Positions 1 through 10,293 of a stretch of DNA of 64,000 nt are shown here, in pieces. The notes under the pieces are model-generated. The model was not told the DNA's origin, made no database searches, and saw only the letters and a program-made list of their open reading frames with translations. The DNA lies in assembly GCF_900111375.1 (NCBI RefSeq), contig NZ_FOHB01000005.1, positions 248,001-312,000 of the forward strand, in the 5' to 3' direction. The translations under genes were made by a program, and so were the position numbers. How positions within the stretch are numbered: position 1 is the stretch's first letter; every line of letters starts with the position of its first letter. Source of the DNA: Pedococcus cremeus (GTDB taxonomy: Bacteria > Actinomycetota > Actinomycetes > Actinomycetales > Dermatophilaceae).

Positions 1-2
1 AC

Positions 3-665
3 CACCACCCGTTGATGCACCTGCTCGTGCAGCGCCTGGTCTGGACCGCTTCGACCAGTGACGAGGCGCCGGTCGTGTTCCGTCCTCTCGACGACCACAC
101 CCTCACGGATGTCGACGACACCGAGGTGGTGGTCAAGCCAGACGCCCGGGTCCGCCTCGCCCACGACAGCAACCTCTCGCCCGATGACGTGCAGGCATGG
201 CAGGAGCACCTCGCCGACTACGAGGTCTCGCCCCTGTTCCAGCAGTTCGGCAAGGGCATCTACGCGCTCGACGAGGCCAAGGCGGATGCGAGGGAGATCG
301 AGGACTTCCGCGGGTCGCTCGTCGAGGCCTTCCGGCTTCGGGGCCGGGCCACCCGGCTGGGGTACACCCGCGGCGCCCCGGGCGACGGCGGCTGGTTCTC
401 GACCTACGAGAAGCGGTTCCCCACGCTCGGCCTCACGTCGGTGGTCAGCTTCTCGGGCAACTCCCTGCCCGAGGAGAACCGCACGGTCGCCCTGATCTCA
501 CTGTCCTTCGAGCGACGCGCCGAGCAGGCGGGTGCGGCCACGACGACGCTGCGGCTCCGGGAGGTGCCGGAGGTGCTGCTCTCCGAGGCGTGGAACGACG
601 TGCGCATCCTCGCGGGTGAGGGCACCGGGCCCGACCCGGACTGGGAGAAGAAGGTGACCTACTGA
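3..665 (+). CDS. DUF4132 (YehI/MolR-like) protein, C-terminal part only
   Basis: The frame is open to the left edge of the window, so only the last 220 residues are present and the true start lies outside. The segment resembles the C-terminal DUF4132 region of E. coli YehI/MolR (HPLMHLLVQRLVW near the edge, then a mixed alpha/beta segment ending DWEKKVTY). Its TGA overlaps the ATG of the MoxR ATPase gene, so the two are translationally coupled. Family function is poorly known. The neighbours, in the order MoxR, DUF5682, VWA, SWIM, match the E. coli yeh cluster and are the main support for the call. A TTG at 12 and an ATG at 15 are only internal codons. Confidence 0.7.
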   Translation, partial: HHPLMHLLVQRLVWTASTSDEAPVVFRPLDDHTLTDVDDTEVVVKPDARVRLAHDSNLSPDDVQAWQEHLADYEVSPLFQQFGKGIYALDEAKADAREIEDFRGSLVEAFRLRGRATRLGYTRGAPGDGGWFSTYEKRFPTLGLTSVVSFSGNSLPEENRTVALISLSFERRAEQAGAATTTLRLREVPEVLLSEAWNDVRILAGEGTGPDPDWEKKVTY

Positions 666-1768
666 TGGCGGCTCCCTCGACCCAGGCGGTCCTCCGGGCC
701 CCCGCCGAGCAGGTGTATGCCGCCGAGCTCGCCTCCCTCGTCGAGCGCGACGCCGGGGCGCGGCCCGAGGGCTGGCGGCTGTCACCGCGAGCGGTGCGTG
801 CCTTCGTCCTCGGCGACGAGAAGGCAGGGGTTTCCCGGAAGTACTACGGCGACGACGCCCTCGTCGACCGTTGCGTCGTCACCCTGATGAGCAACCGCGG
901 GCTGCTCCTCGTCGGCGAGCCGGGCACCGCGAAGTCGATGCTCTCCGAGCTGCTGACGGCGGCGATCACCGGTGACTCCACCTGCGCCGTCCAGGGCGCG
1001 TCCGGGACGACGAGCGACCAGATCACCTACTCGTGGAACTACGCACTGCTCCTGGCCGAGGGGCCCACGCAGCGCGCCCTGGTCAAGGGACCGGTCTACC
1101 AGGCGATGGAGCAGGGGCGGATCTGCCGCTTCGAGGAGGTCACCCGGGTCCAGCCGGAGATCCAGGACACCCTCATCGGCCTGATGTCCGACAAGGTGCT
1201 CCACGTGCCCGAGCTCGACGGGGCGGAGGCCACCGTCTTCGCAGGGCGGGGTTTCAACATCGTGGCCACGGCGAACCTGCGCGACCGCGGCGTCCACGAG
1301 ATGTCGAGCGCGCTGAAGCGCCGGTTCAACTTCGAGACCGTGCGCCCCATCGGCGACCGACGGCTCGAGGCCCGCCTGGTCCGTGAGCAGACCGACGCCC
1401 TGCTGGCGCAGGCTGATGTCGACACCCGGGTCGAGCGTGACGTGGTCGAGCTGCTGGTCACCGCGTTCCACGACCTCCGCGACGGCGTGACACCCGAGGG
1501 CACGGTGGTCGAGAAACCGACCGCCGTCATGTCCTCCGCCGAGGCGGTGGCCGTGGCCTACGCCGCCGCGCTCGACGCGCACTACTTCGGCGACGGTGAC
1601 GTGGGTGGCGAGCACGTCGCCCGGCAGCTGATCGGCACGGTCCTGAAGGACAACCCCGAGGACGGCACGAAGCTGCGCCACTACTTCGACGTCGTGGTCA
1701 AGGAGCGCGCCCGCCGCGACCGCCAGTGGAAGCGGGTGCTCGAGGCGCGACGCGAGCTCGACCGCTGA
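665..1768 (+). CDS. MoxR-family AAA+ ATPase (YehL-like)
   Basis: This 367-residue protein carries a Walker A GEPGTAKS at about 84-91, a Walker B-like CRFEEVTR near 155, a sensor-1 Asn in VATANLRDRG and an arginine-finger segment ALKRRFNFE. MoxR ATPases act as chaperones that insert cofactors or remodel complexes, usually with a VWA partner, and such a partner is encoded two genes downstream. The ATG overlaps the stop of the DUF4132 gene. The YehL assignment rests on the gene set as much as on sequence. Cytoplasmic. Substrate unknown. Confidence 0.85.
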   Translation: MAAPSTQAVLRAPAEQVYAAELASLVERDAGARPEGWRLSPRAVRAFVLGDEKAGVSRKYYGDDALVDRCVVTLMSNRGLLLVGEPGTAKSMLSELLTAAITGDSTCAVQGASGTTSDQITYSWNYALLLAEGPTQRALVKGPVYQAMEQGRICRFEEVTRVQPEIQDTLIGLMSDKVLHVPELDGAEATVFAGRGFNIVATANLRDRGVHEMSSALKRRFNFETVRPIGDRRLEARLVREQTDALLAQADVDTRVERDVVELLVTAFHDLRDGVTPEGTVVEKPTAVMSSAEAVAVAYAAALDAHYFGDGDVGGEHVARQLIGTVLKDNPEDGTKLRHYFDVVVKERARRDRQWKRVLEARRELDR

Positions 1769-1784
1769 GCGACCCAGCCTGCCC

Positions 1785-4205
1785 GTGACCACCCCCGCCG
1801 CCCTGACGTCGCACGACGTGGGCACCGTCGCCTCCCGGCTCCTCACCGAGGAGCTCGTGGTGCTGCCGGTGCGGCACCACTCGCCGGCATGCGCCCTCCA
1901 GGTCGAACGCGTGGTCCGCGAGCGCCGGCCGTCGGTGGTCCTCGTCGAGGGACCGCGGAGCATGACCTCGCTCGTGCCGCTCCTCACCCACCCCGAGGCG
2001 CGGATGCCCCTGGCCGTCTACACGTATGCCGTGCGGCCGCCCGGCGACGGGGCTCCCGCCGGGCGGTGGGCCGGGTACTACCCGTTCTGCGACTACTCCC
2101 CCGAGCTCGTCGCCCTCCGCGAGGCGAGCGCCCGCGACGTGCCCGCGCGGTTCATCGACCTCGACTTCGCCGAGCAGTGCCTGGTCACCGAGCCGAAGGA
2201 GAACGGCTCGCTCCTCGACGAGGGGCACTACCAGCACAGCGAGCGCCTCCAGGCGCTCGCCGAGCAGCAGGGCTGCCGCGACCACGAGGACCTCTGGGAG
2301 CACCTCTTCGAGGCCGACGCCGGCACCACGGCGACGTCGGAGCACATCGCCCGCGTCGCGGCATACTGCCTCCTCGCCCGGCGTGACCACACGCCCGGCC
2401 AGCTCGACGCGGACGGCACCACGGCCCGTGAGGCGGAGATGGCCTGGCACGTCCGCCAGGCGCTCGCCGAGCGGCAGCCCGATGACGGGCCGGTGCTCGT
2501 CGTCCTGGGCGGCTTCCACGCCGTCGCCCTGCCCGCCCTGCTCGACGACCCGCCGCAACGGCCGCGCGTCGCGACCACGGACGTCACCGGCGACACCGCG
2601 CTGATCCGCTACACCTTCGAGCGGCTCGACCGGCTCAGCGGCTACGCGTCGGGCATGACCTCTCCGGCCTGGCACCAGCACCTCTGGACCCTGCTGACAG
2701 CGGGCGCCGACGAGCCGCGCGCCACGGCCACCCTGACCGCGCTCCTCGACATCACCGCCGAGCTGCGGCAGCGCCACCGGATGCCCGTGCCGACACCGGC
2801 CGTCGCTGCCGCCTACGAGCAGGCCCTGCGACTGGCGGTGCTGCGGGAGCGGGTCGCACCCCTGCGCAGTGACCTCCTCGACGCCCTCACGAGCTGTTAC
2901 GTCAAGGGCGACGTCGACGTCGACGGTGCCATCGTCCGTGCGGCGGCCCACCACGTGCTGACCGGCACGGCGGTCGGCACGGTGCCGCCGGGGGCCGGCA
3001 CGCCGCCGCTGGTGGCCGACGCGACCACGCGGCTCACCCGTGCCCGGCTCAACCTCGACGGCCTCGAGCGGCGGACCGCCGCCCTCGACCTCTACCGGCG
3101 GTCCGAGCACCGCGACACCAGCCGGCTGCTGCACGGGCTCACCCTGCTCGCCGTGCCGTTCGCGCACCGCACGGCCGGCCCGGACTTCGTGCGTGGCCAC
3201 GGCCTCGGACGCCTCCAGGAACGCTGGGACTACCTCTGGACACCCGCGACCGAAGGAGCGCTCGTGGAGGCGGCGGTGCTGGGGTCGAGCGTGCCGGAGG
3301 CGGTGGCCGCGAAGTTCGACGAGCACCTCGCCACAGCCCGCGAGGCCGGCGCTCGTGACGGCGCGCGCGAGGCGACGGCCCTGCTCGCGCAGGCCTGCGT
3401 CCTGGGCCTGCACGACCACGCGGCCGAGGCCCTGGTGCTCGCCCGGGAGGCCGTCTCGGCCGATGCGGTCTTCGACGCCGTCGCGGATGCCGCGGTGCGG
3501 CTGGCCCTGCTGTGGGAGTCGCGCGAGCCGCTCGAGGCGCGTCGCCTCAGCGAGCTCGAGCCGATGGTCCGCACCGCCTACGAGCGCGCGATCTACCTCG
3601 GGCGCGAGCTGACCTCGTCGCAGGGCGAGCCCCTCGCCGCAGCAGGCGCACTGGTGGCCCTGCGCGAGCTGCTCGTCAGCGCTGCCGGCGAGGGCCTCGA
3701 CCCGGAGCCCTACTGGCAGCTGGTGGGGCGGCTGGCAGACCAGCACCCGGCCGCCCTCGTCCGCGGTGCGGCCGCCGGGCTCTGCTACTCCTCCGGACGC
3801 CTCGGGTCCGCAGACCTCGGCAGGGCCGTCAACGGTCACCTCGCCGGCACGGTCACCGCCGCCGAGTCGGTGGGGTTCCTCCGCGGGCTGCTCATGACGG
3901 CCCGTGAGGCAGCGTGGCAGGAGCTCGAGCTGGTGTCGCGTCTCGACGGGCAGCTGGCCGCCTGGGACGCCGGGACCTTCGTGGCCCACCTGCCCGAGAT
4001 GCGGCTGGCGTTCGCCGGCATGACCCCGGCCGAGACGGACCGGGTGGCCCGGCTCGTCGCCCGCCTGCACGGCCTCGAGGAGCTCGGTGCGCTGATCCAC
4101 CGCGACACGGACGAGACGGGCGTCCAGCACCACCTGCTCGTGTCGCGCACGGCGGCCGACCTGCTGGCCCGCGACGGGCTCGGTGGCTGGGTGGGACGGT
4201 CATGA
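1785..4205 (+). CDS. DUF5682 family protein (YehM-like)
   Basis: An 806-residue protein with a GTG start 16 bases after the MoxR stop. The N-terminus (LPVRHHSPACA, then VVLVEGPRSM at about 28-60) is typical of DUF5682, an alpha/beta domain sometimes compared with TraB/ChaN-like enzymes. A second conserved segment, VLVVLGGFHAVALPALL, lies near 235-250. The C-terminal two thirds are helical and Leu/Ala/Arg-rich, suggesting repeats that bind other cluster members. No signal peptide or membrane segment is evident. The ATG of the VWA gene overlaps its stop (ATGA). Biochemical function is not known to me. Confidence 0.75.
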   Translation: MTTPAALTSHDVGTVASRLLTEELVVLPVRHHSPACALQVERVVRERRPSVVLVEGPRSMTSLVPLLTHPEARMPLAVYTYAVRPPGDGAPAGRWAGYYPFCDYSPELVALREASARDVPARFIDLDFAEQCLVTEPKENGSLLDEGHYQHSERLQALAEQQGCRDHEDLWEHLFEADAGTTATSEHIARVAAYCLLARRDHTPGQLDADGTTAREAEMAWHVRQALAERQPDDGPVLVVLGGFHAVALPALLDDPPQRPRVATTDVTGDTALIRYTFERLDRLSGYASGMTSPAWHQHLWTLLTAGADEPRATATLTALLDITAELRQRHRMPVPTPAVAAAYEQALRLAVLRERVAPLRSDLLDALTSCYVKGDVDVDGAIVRAAAHHVLTGTAVGTVPPGAGTPPLVADATTRLTRARLNLDGLERRTAALDLYRRSEHRDTSRLLHGLTLLAVPFAHRTAGPDFVRGHGLGRLQERWDYLWTPATEGALVEAAVLGSSVPEAVAAKFDEHLATAREAGARDGAREATALLAQACVLGLHDHAAEALVLAREAVSADAVFDAVADAAVRLALLWESREPLEARRLSELEPMVRTAYERAIYLGRELTSSQGEPLAAAGALVALRELLVSAAGEGLDPEPYWQLVGRLADQHPAALVRGAAAGLCYSSGRLGSADLGRAVNGHLAGTVTAAESVGFLRGLLMTAREAAWQELELVSRLDGQLAAWDAGTFVAHLPEMRLAFAGMTPAETDRVARLVARLHGLEELGALIHRDTDETGVQHHLLVSRTAADLLARDGLGGWVGRS

Positions 4206-5320
4206 GCGGCGTGGAGCGGTGGCGGCTGGTGCTCGGACGGTATGCCGCGCGGAGGCTCGGGCAGGCGGCCGCCGGCACCGAGGCGGCCCGGATGGAGACT
4301 GCGCTCGAGTACCTCTACGGACGGGAGTACGAGGAGCGCGACGTGCGCACCGACGAGCTCGGCCCGGGTTCGCTCAGCGACTCCGCCCCGTCGCTCGTGA
4401 CCTGGCTCGGGGAGGTGCGCGACCTCTTCCCGCGCGAGACCTGCGAGGTGCTCGAGGGGCACGCCCTCGACCGCTACGGGCTGACGGGTCTCGTGACCGA
4501 CCCCGAGACGCTCGAGCGGCTCGAGCCCAACGAGAACCTCCTCAAGACCCTGCTGGCCCTCAAGGGCCACCTCAACGGCGAGGTGTTGGCGGTCGCCCGC
4601 CGCATCATCCGCCAGGTCGTCGACGAGCTGCGCGCCCGGCTGGAGATGGACGTGCGGCGCGCCATGGCCGGGCGCCTCAGCCAGCACCGGCACTCCCCGC
4701 ACGCCGTCGCCGCCAACTTCGACGCCCTCGGGACGGTGCGGCGCAACCTCAAGCACTACGACGTGGAACGACAGCAGCTGGTGCTCCAGGAGCTGCTGTT
4801 CTTCGAGCGCAACACCCGGCGGCTGCCGTGGGACGTCATCGTCTGCGTCGACCAGAGCGGCAGCATGGTGGGCTCGGTGATCCACAGCGCCGTCATGGCC
4901 GGCATCCTCACCGGCCTGCCGTCCTTCCGCGTGCGGCTGGTCGTCTTCGACACCAACGTCGTCGACCTCACCGACCAGGCCGACGACCCCGTCGAGGTGC
5001 TGCTGCGGGTCCAGCTCGGGGGCGGCACCGACATCGGGCAGGCGGTGCGCTACTGCAGCCAGCTCGTCGAGCACCCCGAGCGCACGGTGCTGGTCCTCGT
5101 GACCGACTTCTGCGAGGGAGCGCCGCCGGGGGAGCTCGTCCGCGCCGTGCGGGGCCTGGCCGAGTCGCGCGTCACCCTGCTGGGGCTGGCCGCCCTCGAC
5201 GGCCAGGCCAACCCCTTCTACGACCGGGGCATCGCCCAGCGACTGGCGGACTGCGGCATGCGCATCGCCGCGCTCACCCCCTCACAGCTGGCGTCGTGGC
5301 TCGTCGAGGTGACGTCGTGA
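4202..5320 (+). CDS. VWA domain protein (YehP-like), partner of the MoxR ATPase
   Basis: I place the start at the ATG overlapping the previous stop (ATGA), giving 372 residues; the frame is open further upstream but that part shadows the DUF5682 gene. The C-terminal half is a von Willebrand A domain with a complete MIDAS motif DQSGSMVGS near residue 217, a downstream GGGTDIGQAV threonine loop, and VLVTDFCEG. The N-terminal half is helical and likely contacts the ATPase or DUF5682 protein. In MoxR-VWA pairs the metal-binding VWA domain usually delivers substrate to the ATPase. GTGA overlap with the following SWIM gene. Confidence 0.8.
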   Translation: MSGVERWRLVLGRYAARRLGQAAAGTEAARMETALEYLYGREYEERDVRTDELGPGSLSDSAPSLVTWLGEVRDLFPRETCEVLEGHALDRYGLTGLVTDPETLERLEPNENLLKTLLALKGHLNGEVLAVARRIIRQVVDELRARLEMDVRRAMAGRLSQHRHSPHAVAANFDALGTVRRNLKHYDVERQQLVLQELLFFERNTRRLPWDVIVCVDQSGSMVGSVIHSAVMAGILTGLPSFRVRLVVFDTNVVDLTDQADDPVEVLLRVQLGGGTDIGQAVRYCSQLVEHPERTVLVLVTDFCEGAPPGELVRAVRGLAESRVTLLGLAALDGQANPFYDRGIAQRLADCGMRIAALTPSQLASWLVEVTS

Positions 5321-7386
5321 CCGCGGGCCGACCGGTCCGCGAGGCGCTGGCTGCCCAGCTCCGGGCCTGGGACGACGAGGCGTGGGTCGCACTGGCGAAC
5401 CGGGGGCTGTTGCGCCGGGCCCGCAAGGACCTCGAGCAGACCCAGCCCACCCTCGAGGAGGAGGGCCAGGAGGAGCTGCGGGTGCGGATCGGGACGCACG
5501 TGGTGCGGTTCGACGCCCGAGGTCCGGCGCAGGCGGTGTGCACCTGCCCCAGCACCGGACCCTGCCAGCACCTCGTCGCCGCGGGACTCTGGCTCACCAG
5601 CCAGTCGGGCGGATCCATCCCGGGCCCCGCCACGGCTCAGGACGAGGCGGGCCCCCACGACGAGCTCATGGGGTTCGGTGCCGCTGAGCTCGTCGCCCAT
5701 GCCGGGAGGGCAGGCCACCGGTGGGCCCACCAGTACGCCTGCGACCTCGAGCTCGAGCGCGACGTCCGGGTCATCCGGGGCCGGTCGACCTCCATCACGC
5801 TCGCCTCACCGCGGGTGACGTTCCGCTACATGGGTGGCGGCCTCGCGGGTCTCGTCGCGGACATCCCGCTGCCCTCGCTCGGGAAGTACCAGGCCGCCGC
5901 GGTGCTCGCCTACCAGCGAGCCCACGGCACCGAGCCCGAGCCACCGGCGCCTGCCCAGCGGCGGGCAGTGGAGCGCGAGGAACCGCTCGAGCCCAGCCGG
6001 GCACGCCTGCGGGAGGCCACGCGTCGGCTGCTGGTCGACAGCGTGCGGCTCGGCCTGTCCCACCTGTCGCCGGCGGTGCACGAGCGGTTCGAGACGGTGG
6101 CGGTGTGGGCCCAGGGCGCGTCCTACCACCGGCTGGCCCTGCTGCTGCGCCGGCTGGCCGACCACGTGGAGCTGCTGCTCGCCCGATCGGCACAGGCCGA
6201 CGAGGAGCGCCTCCTCGACGAGGCAGCCCTGGCGTTCGGGCTCGTCGCAGCGCTGGAGGCGGCGGCCGTCCATGGCGCCGCGCCGGCGCACCTCGTCGGA
6301 CAGAGCCGCAGCCGCTACGACGCCGTGCGGCGGATGGAGGTCGTCGGCCTCGGGTCGGCGCCGTGGCACACCGGCTCGGGCTACCACGGCCTGACGACGC
6401 TGTTCTGGTGGCCCGAGGAGCAGCGCTTCCTCTCCCTCACGGACGCCCGACCGGACACCCTGGCGATGTGGGACCCCCGCACCCGGCACGGCGCACCCGG
6501 CCCGTGGCAGGGCCTCGCCTCGCCCTCGGCTGCCGCGGGTGCCCGGCTCCTGCTGACCGACGCCCAGCTCAGCGGCAACGGCCGGCTGTCAGGGGTCGAG
6601 CGCACCCAGGCCGCCGTGAGCCGGCTCGACGGGGCCCAGCTCACGCAACAGCTGCCCGTCGTGACCGCCTTCGGCGCCCTCGGCGAGCGCGCGGCCGAGC
6701 GGGCCTCCCTGCTCGCCACACCCGACCCGCTGCGGGACTGGGCGGTCCTCGCTCCCGCGGAGTTCTGCGCCGCGTCGTTCGACCCGGTCGGGCAGCGCCT
6801 GCTGTGGCCCGTGCGTGACGCCGACGGCACGCAGCTCGTCCTGACCCTGCCGTGGACGACGCTGACCGCTCCCGCCGTCGAGCACATCGAACGCGTGGCC
6901 GCTGCGGGCGTCCGGGCAGGCACGCTGGTCGTGTGCCGACTGCTCGCGACGCCCCAGGGGCTCACGGCCGAGCCGCTCAGCCTCGTGCACCCTCACCGAC
7001 CGGCCGCCGAGGCACCGGTCCAGGAGCTGCACTTCGACGAGTCCGGACACCGGGCCGAGCCGCCCTCAACACGCACCCGCGTCGATGAACACGACGCCGG
7101 GGCGGTCACGACGACGAGCGCGCGGCTGCCTCGCGAGCTGACCGACCTCACGTCGTGGCACCGCCGGCAGGCCGAGCGCGGCACGGCCGCAGCCTCCTCT
7201 CCGGCGCTGGCTGCCGAGCTCGACCGGTTGCACGCACGACTGCGCGAGACCGGTCTCGACGTGTTCGGGTCCGACGCCCAGGACAGCACCGTTCCGGGAC
7301 ACGACCTGGCCGAGCGGCTCCTTGTCTCGCACTTCGTGGCCCGTCAGGTCCAGGCGCTCCTCACCGGTTCCCCAGACGCCGAGTGA
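5317..7386 (+). CDS. SWIM zinc-finger protein (YehQ-like)
   Basis: The start is the GTG of a GTGA overlap with the VWA gene, giving 689 residues; a much longer open frame upstream is an artefact of high GC. A SWIM zinc finger of form CxC-x5-CxH (CTCPSTGPCQH) covers residues 75-85. The remainder is a large helical/beta region without a motif I can name. SWIM domains bind DNA or protein. In E. coli yehQ closes the same gene set, so this is probably the last gene of the operon. Its cellular role is unknown. Confidence 0.75.
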   Translation: MTAGRPVREALAAQLRAWDDEAWVALANRGLLRRARKDLEQTQPTLEEEGQEELRVRIGTHVVRFDARGPAQAVCTCPSTGPCQHLVAAGLWLTSQSGGSIPGPATAQDEAGPHDELMGFGAAELVAHAGRAGHRWAHQYACDLELERDVRVIRGRSTSITLASPRVTFRYMGGGLAGLVADIPLPSLGKYQAAAVLAYQRAHGTEPEPPAPAQRRAVEREEPLEPSRARLREATRRLLVDSVRLGLSHLSPAVHERFETVAVWAQGASYHRLALLLRRLADHVELLLARSAQADEERLLDEAALAFGLVAALEAAAVHGAAPAHLVGQSRSRYDAVRRMEVVGLGSAPWHTGSGYHGLTTLFWWPEEQRFLSLTDARPDTLAMWDPRTRHGAPGPWQGLASPSAAAGARLLLTDAQLSGNGRLSGVERTQAAVSRLDGAQLTQQLPVVTAFGALGERAAERASLLATPDPLRDWAVLAPAEFCAASFDPVGQRLLWPVRDADGTQLVLTLPWTTLTAPAVEHIERVAAAGVRAGTLVVCRLLATPQGLTAEPLSLVHPHRPAAEAPVQELHFDESGHRAEPPSTRTRVDEHDAGAVTTTSARLPRELTDLTSWHRRQAERGTAAASSPALAAELDRLHARLRETGLDVFGSDAQDSTVPGHDLAERLLVSHFVARQVQALLTGSPDAE

Positions 7387-7479
7387 GCGGGCGGCCCCAC
7401 GCTCGTCGACCCGAGGCGCAGGGCCAACCCGCCCCGGCGGGTGACGTGGCGGAGGTCCATCTCCGCGATACTGCCGACC

Positions 7480-8952
7480 ATGGCGACAGGCACCGGAGTG
7501 GTCTTTCCCGACACGGGCGGCGGCAAGCGCAGCACCTCGGCCCTCGGGCGGGCGGTCGTGCACGACGCGCTCGAACCCGTCGACCCGGTGGGCGCCAAGG
7601 CCGCCGAGCGCGAGACCAACTGGCGCCAGGGCTACCTGCACCACTTCCGCCGCCTCGTGGAGGCCGGTCTGGTCTCCGACGACGCCGCTGTGACCAGCGC
7701 CCGGGCAGGACTCGACTCGCTGCAGCGGCAGATGCGGGCCACGACGCCCGAAGGCGAGGTGCCCGTCGGCGAGATCTTCACGCAGGCCCCGGTGGACCAG
7801 CCGCTCGAGATGGTGACGGTGCACGGCAGGGCCCCGCGGTCGCGTGAGCTCACCATCCCCTTCCACGGTGAGCGCCTGCGCGGTGACGCCCTGCAGCGAC
7901 AGCTCGACGTCTGGACGGTCACCGGTGCCATGGAGCCCAGCGCCGCCGAGGCGGTGCGCGAGGTCATGGCGAACCCCGACTGGCTCGAGCTCGCCGACCA
8001 GCGCGTGGTGGTGCTCGGCGCGGGCGCCGAGATGGGACCGCTGCGCGCCCTGCTCTCGTGGGGTGCTGCCGTGGTGAGCGTCGACCTTCCCCGCCCGGAC
8101 CTCTGGCGCACGGTGCTGCAGGTCGCCCAGGCGTCGGCCGGCACCCTGCACGTGCCGGTGCACTTCGGGTCGGGCGTCGGCGACGAGCGGCTCGACGAGC
8201 GCGCGGGCGCCGACCTGCTGCACGACCTGCCGGCCGTCGCCGACTGGCTGACGGGCCTCGAGGGCCCGATCGTCCTGGGCAACTACGTCTACGCCGACGG
8301 CGCCACCAACGTGCGCGTCTCGGTGGCCGTCGACACCCTCACCTGCGAGCTGCTGCGGCGCCGGTCCGAGGTCGGCCTCGCCTTCCTGGCCACCCCGACC
8401 GACGTGTTCGCCGTGCCGGCCGAGGCCGTGGAGCAGTCGGTGCGCAGCTGGCGCCGGCCGTCCCCCGGGATGCGGCTGACCCGGCCCGCGCTGCGCACGC
8501 TCAGCGGCGGCCGCCTGCTCAGGCGCAACTACGCGCCCGGCTCCGACCCCGGCCTCAACGACAGCCTCGTGCCCCAACAGGGACCCAACTACGCCCTCGC
8601 CAAGCGGCTCCAGCGGTGGCGAGCCACCGTCGCGCGTCAGGACGGGGTCGCCGCGTCTCTGCGCGTCGCTCCGCCGACCCGCACCCGCTCCGTGGTGAAG
8701 AACCGCGCCCTGGCCGCCGCCTACGCCGGCGCCCACCGGTTCGGCATCGAGGTGTTCGAGCCGGCGACGAGCAACACCCTCATGGCGGCGCTGCTGGTCC
8801 ACGACCTCCGATCGGGGCGCACGCCCGACCCGACCCCCTGGCGGGAGGAGGCGTATGCCGCCGTGCACGGCGGGCTCTGGCGCACGGCATACGACCCGCG
8901 CAGCGCGCTGGGACTCGCCGTCGTGCTCGGCCTCGGCTCGGCCCGCGCCTGA
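7480..8952 (+). CDS. Conserved hypothetical protein with Rossmann-like segment
   Basis: A 490-residue protein I do not recognise. The ATG at 7480 is preferred over the upstream GTG because a GATACT -10 box ends seven bases before it, the leaderless spacing seen elsewhere in the window. A dinucleotide-binding-like segment, VVVLGAGAEMGPL followed by a strand ending VDLPRP, lies near 170-205. GPIVLGNYVYADG and a C-terminal helical part (residues 330-490) follow. There is no signal peptide. It sits 93 bases after the SWIM gene with its own apparent promoter, so membership in that operon is doubtful. Confidence 0.6.
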   Translation: MATGTGVVFPDTGGGKRSTSALGRAVVHDALEPVDPVGAKAAERETNWRQGYLHHFRRLVEAGLVSDDAAVTSARAGLDSLQRQMRATTPEGEVPVGEIFTQAPVDQPLEMVTVHGRAPRSRELTIPFHGERLRGDALQRQLDVWTVTGAMEPSAAEAVREVMANPDWLELADQRVVVLGAGAEMGPLRALLSWGAAVVSVDLPRPDLWRTVLQVAQASAGTLHVPVHFGSGVGDERLDERAGADLLHDLPAVADWLTGLEGPIVLGNYVYADGATNVRVSVAVDTLTCELLRRRSEVGLAFLATPTDVFAVPAEAVEQSVRSWRRPSPGMRLTRPALRTLSGGRLLRRNYAPGSDPGLNDSLVPQQGPNYALAKRLQRWRATVARQDGVAASLRVAPPTRTRSVVKNRALAAAYAGAHRFGIEVFEPATSNTLMAALLVHDLRSGRTPDPTPWREEAYAAVHGGLWRTAYDPRSALGLAVVLGLGSARA

Positions 8953-8962
8953 GTTCCGAGCA

Positions 8963-9000
8963 CCGGCCGGCCGGGGGCGGTGATGCCTCCGACCGGCCGG
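8963..9000. terminator. Possible bidirectional hairpin between convergent genes
   Basis: Two CCGGCCGG blocks flank about 20 bases between the converging 3' ends of the hypothetical gene and the universal stress gene. Each block is itself palindromic, so alternative pairings exist. There is no T-run. Weak candidate. Confidence 0.35.
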
Positions 9001-9049
9001 GCGTCCGGGGTGACGCCGGCCCGTGGTGCACGGGCGCACTCAGGCGCGC

Positions 9050-9453
9050 TCAGGTGCGCTCGGGCGCCTTCACGGCGAGCACCGAGCACGGTGCGTCGAG
9101 GAGCAGCTGCTGGGCGGTGCTGCCCATGAAGAGCTTCCCCACCGGTGAGCGGCGTCGGAGCCCGATGACGAGCAGGTCGGCGTCGCGGTCGGCGACCACC
9201 CGCAGGATCTCCTCGGCCGGTGTGCCGTTCGTCGTGGGCTGCACGACCTCGTGCTTGAGCCCGGCCTCGGTGAGCTCGGACTCGATCGCCTCGAGGTCCT
9301 GCGCCTTGGCGAAGCTGGGCTTGGCGAAGTTGCCGGACTCGCCGCTGTTGACGACGACGAGCGACTCCGCGCGCAGCACGGCCTCGTTCTTGGCCCGCTC
9401 GAAGGCGGCCACCCCCTCCGGGGAGGGAATGTAGCCGACCACGATGGTCCCGC

Positions 9454-9457
<4 letters not shown>
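9050..9457 (-). CDS. Universal stress protein, UspA family
   Basis: A single-domain Usp of 135 residues. It opens with a TIVVGYIPSPEG strand and ends with the ATP-binding signature GLRRRSPVGKLFMGSTAQQLL followed by PCSVLAVK, so it is probably a nucleotide-binding type. Its ATG overlaps the stop of the sugar-importer ATPase gene by four bases, making it the last gene of the ABC operon. That suggests it is made together with the importer, perhaps as a carbon- or energy-stress sensor; this role is inference. Confidence 0.88.

Positions 9458-10289
<832 letters not shown>

Positions 10290-10293
<4 letters not shown>

Noticed and set aside
1698-4133. An 811-codon open frame on the minus strand opposite the DUF5682 gene
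   Set aside because: It lies wholly antisense to a well-supported gene, has no ribosome site or recognisable domain, and results from high third-position GC. The same applies to long antisense frames at 7066-9039, 12579-13217, 23111-25366 and 45684-47753.
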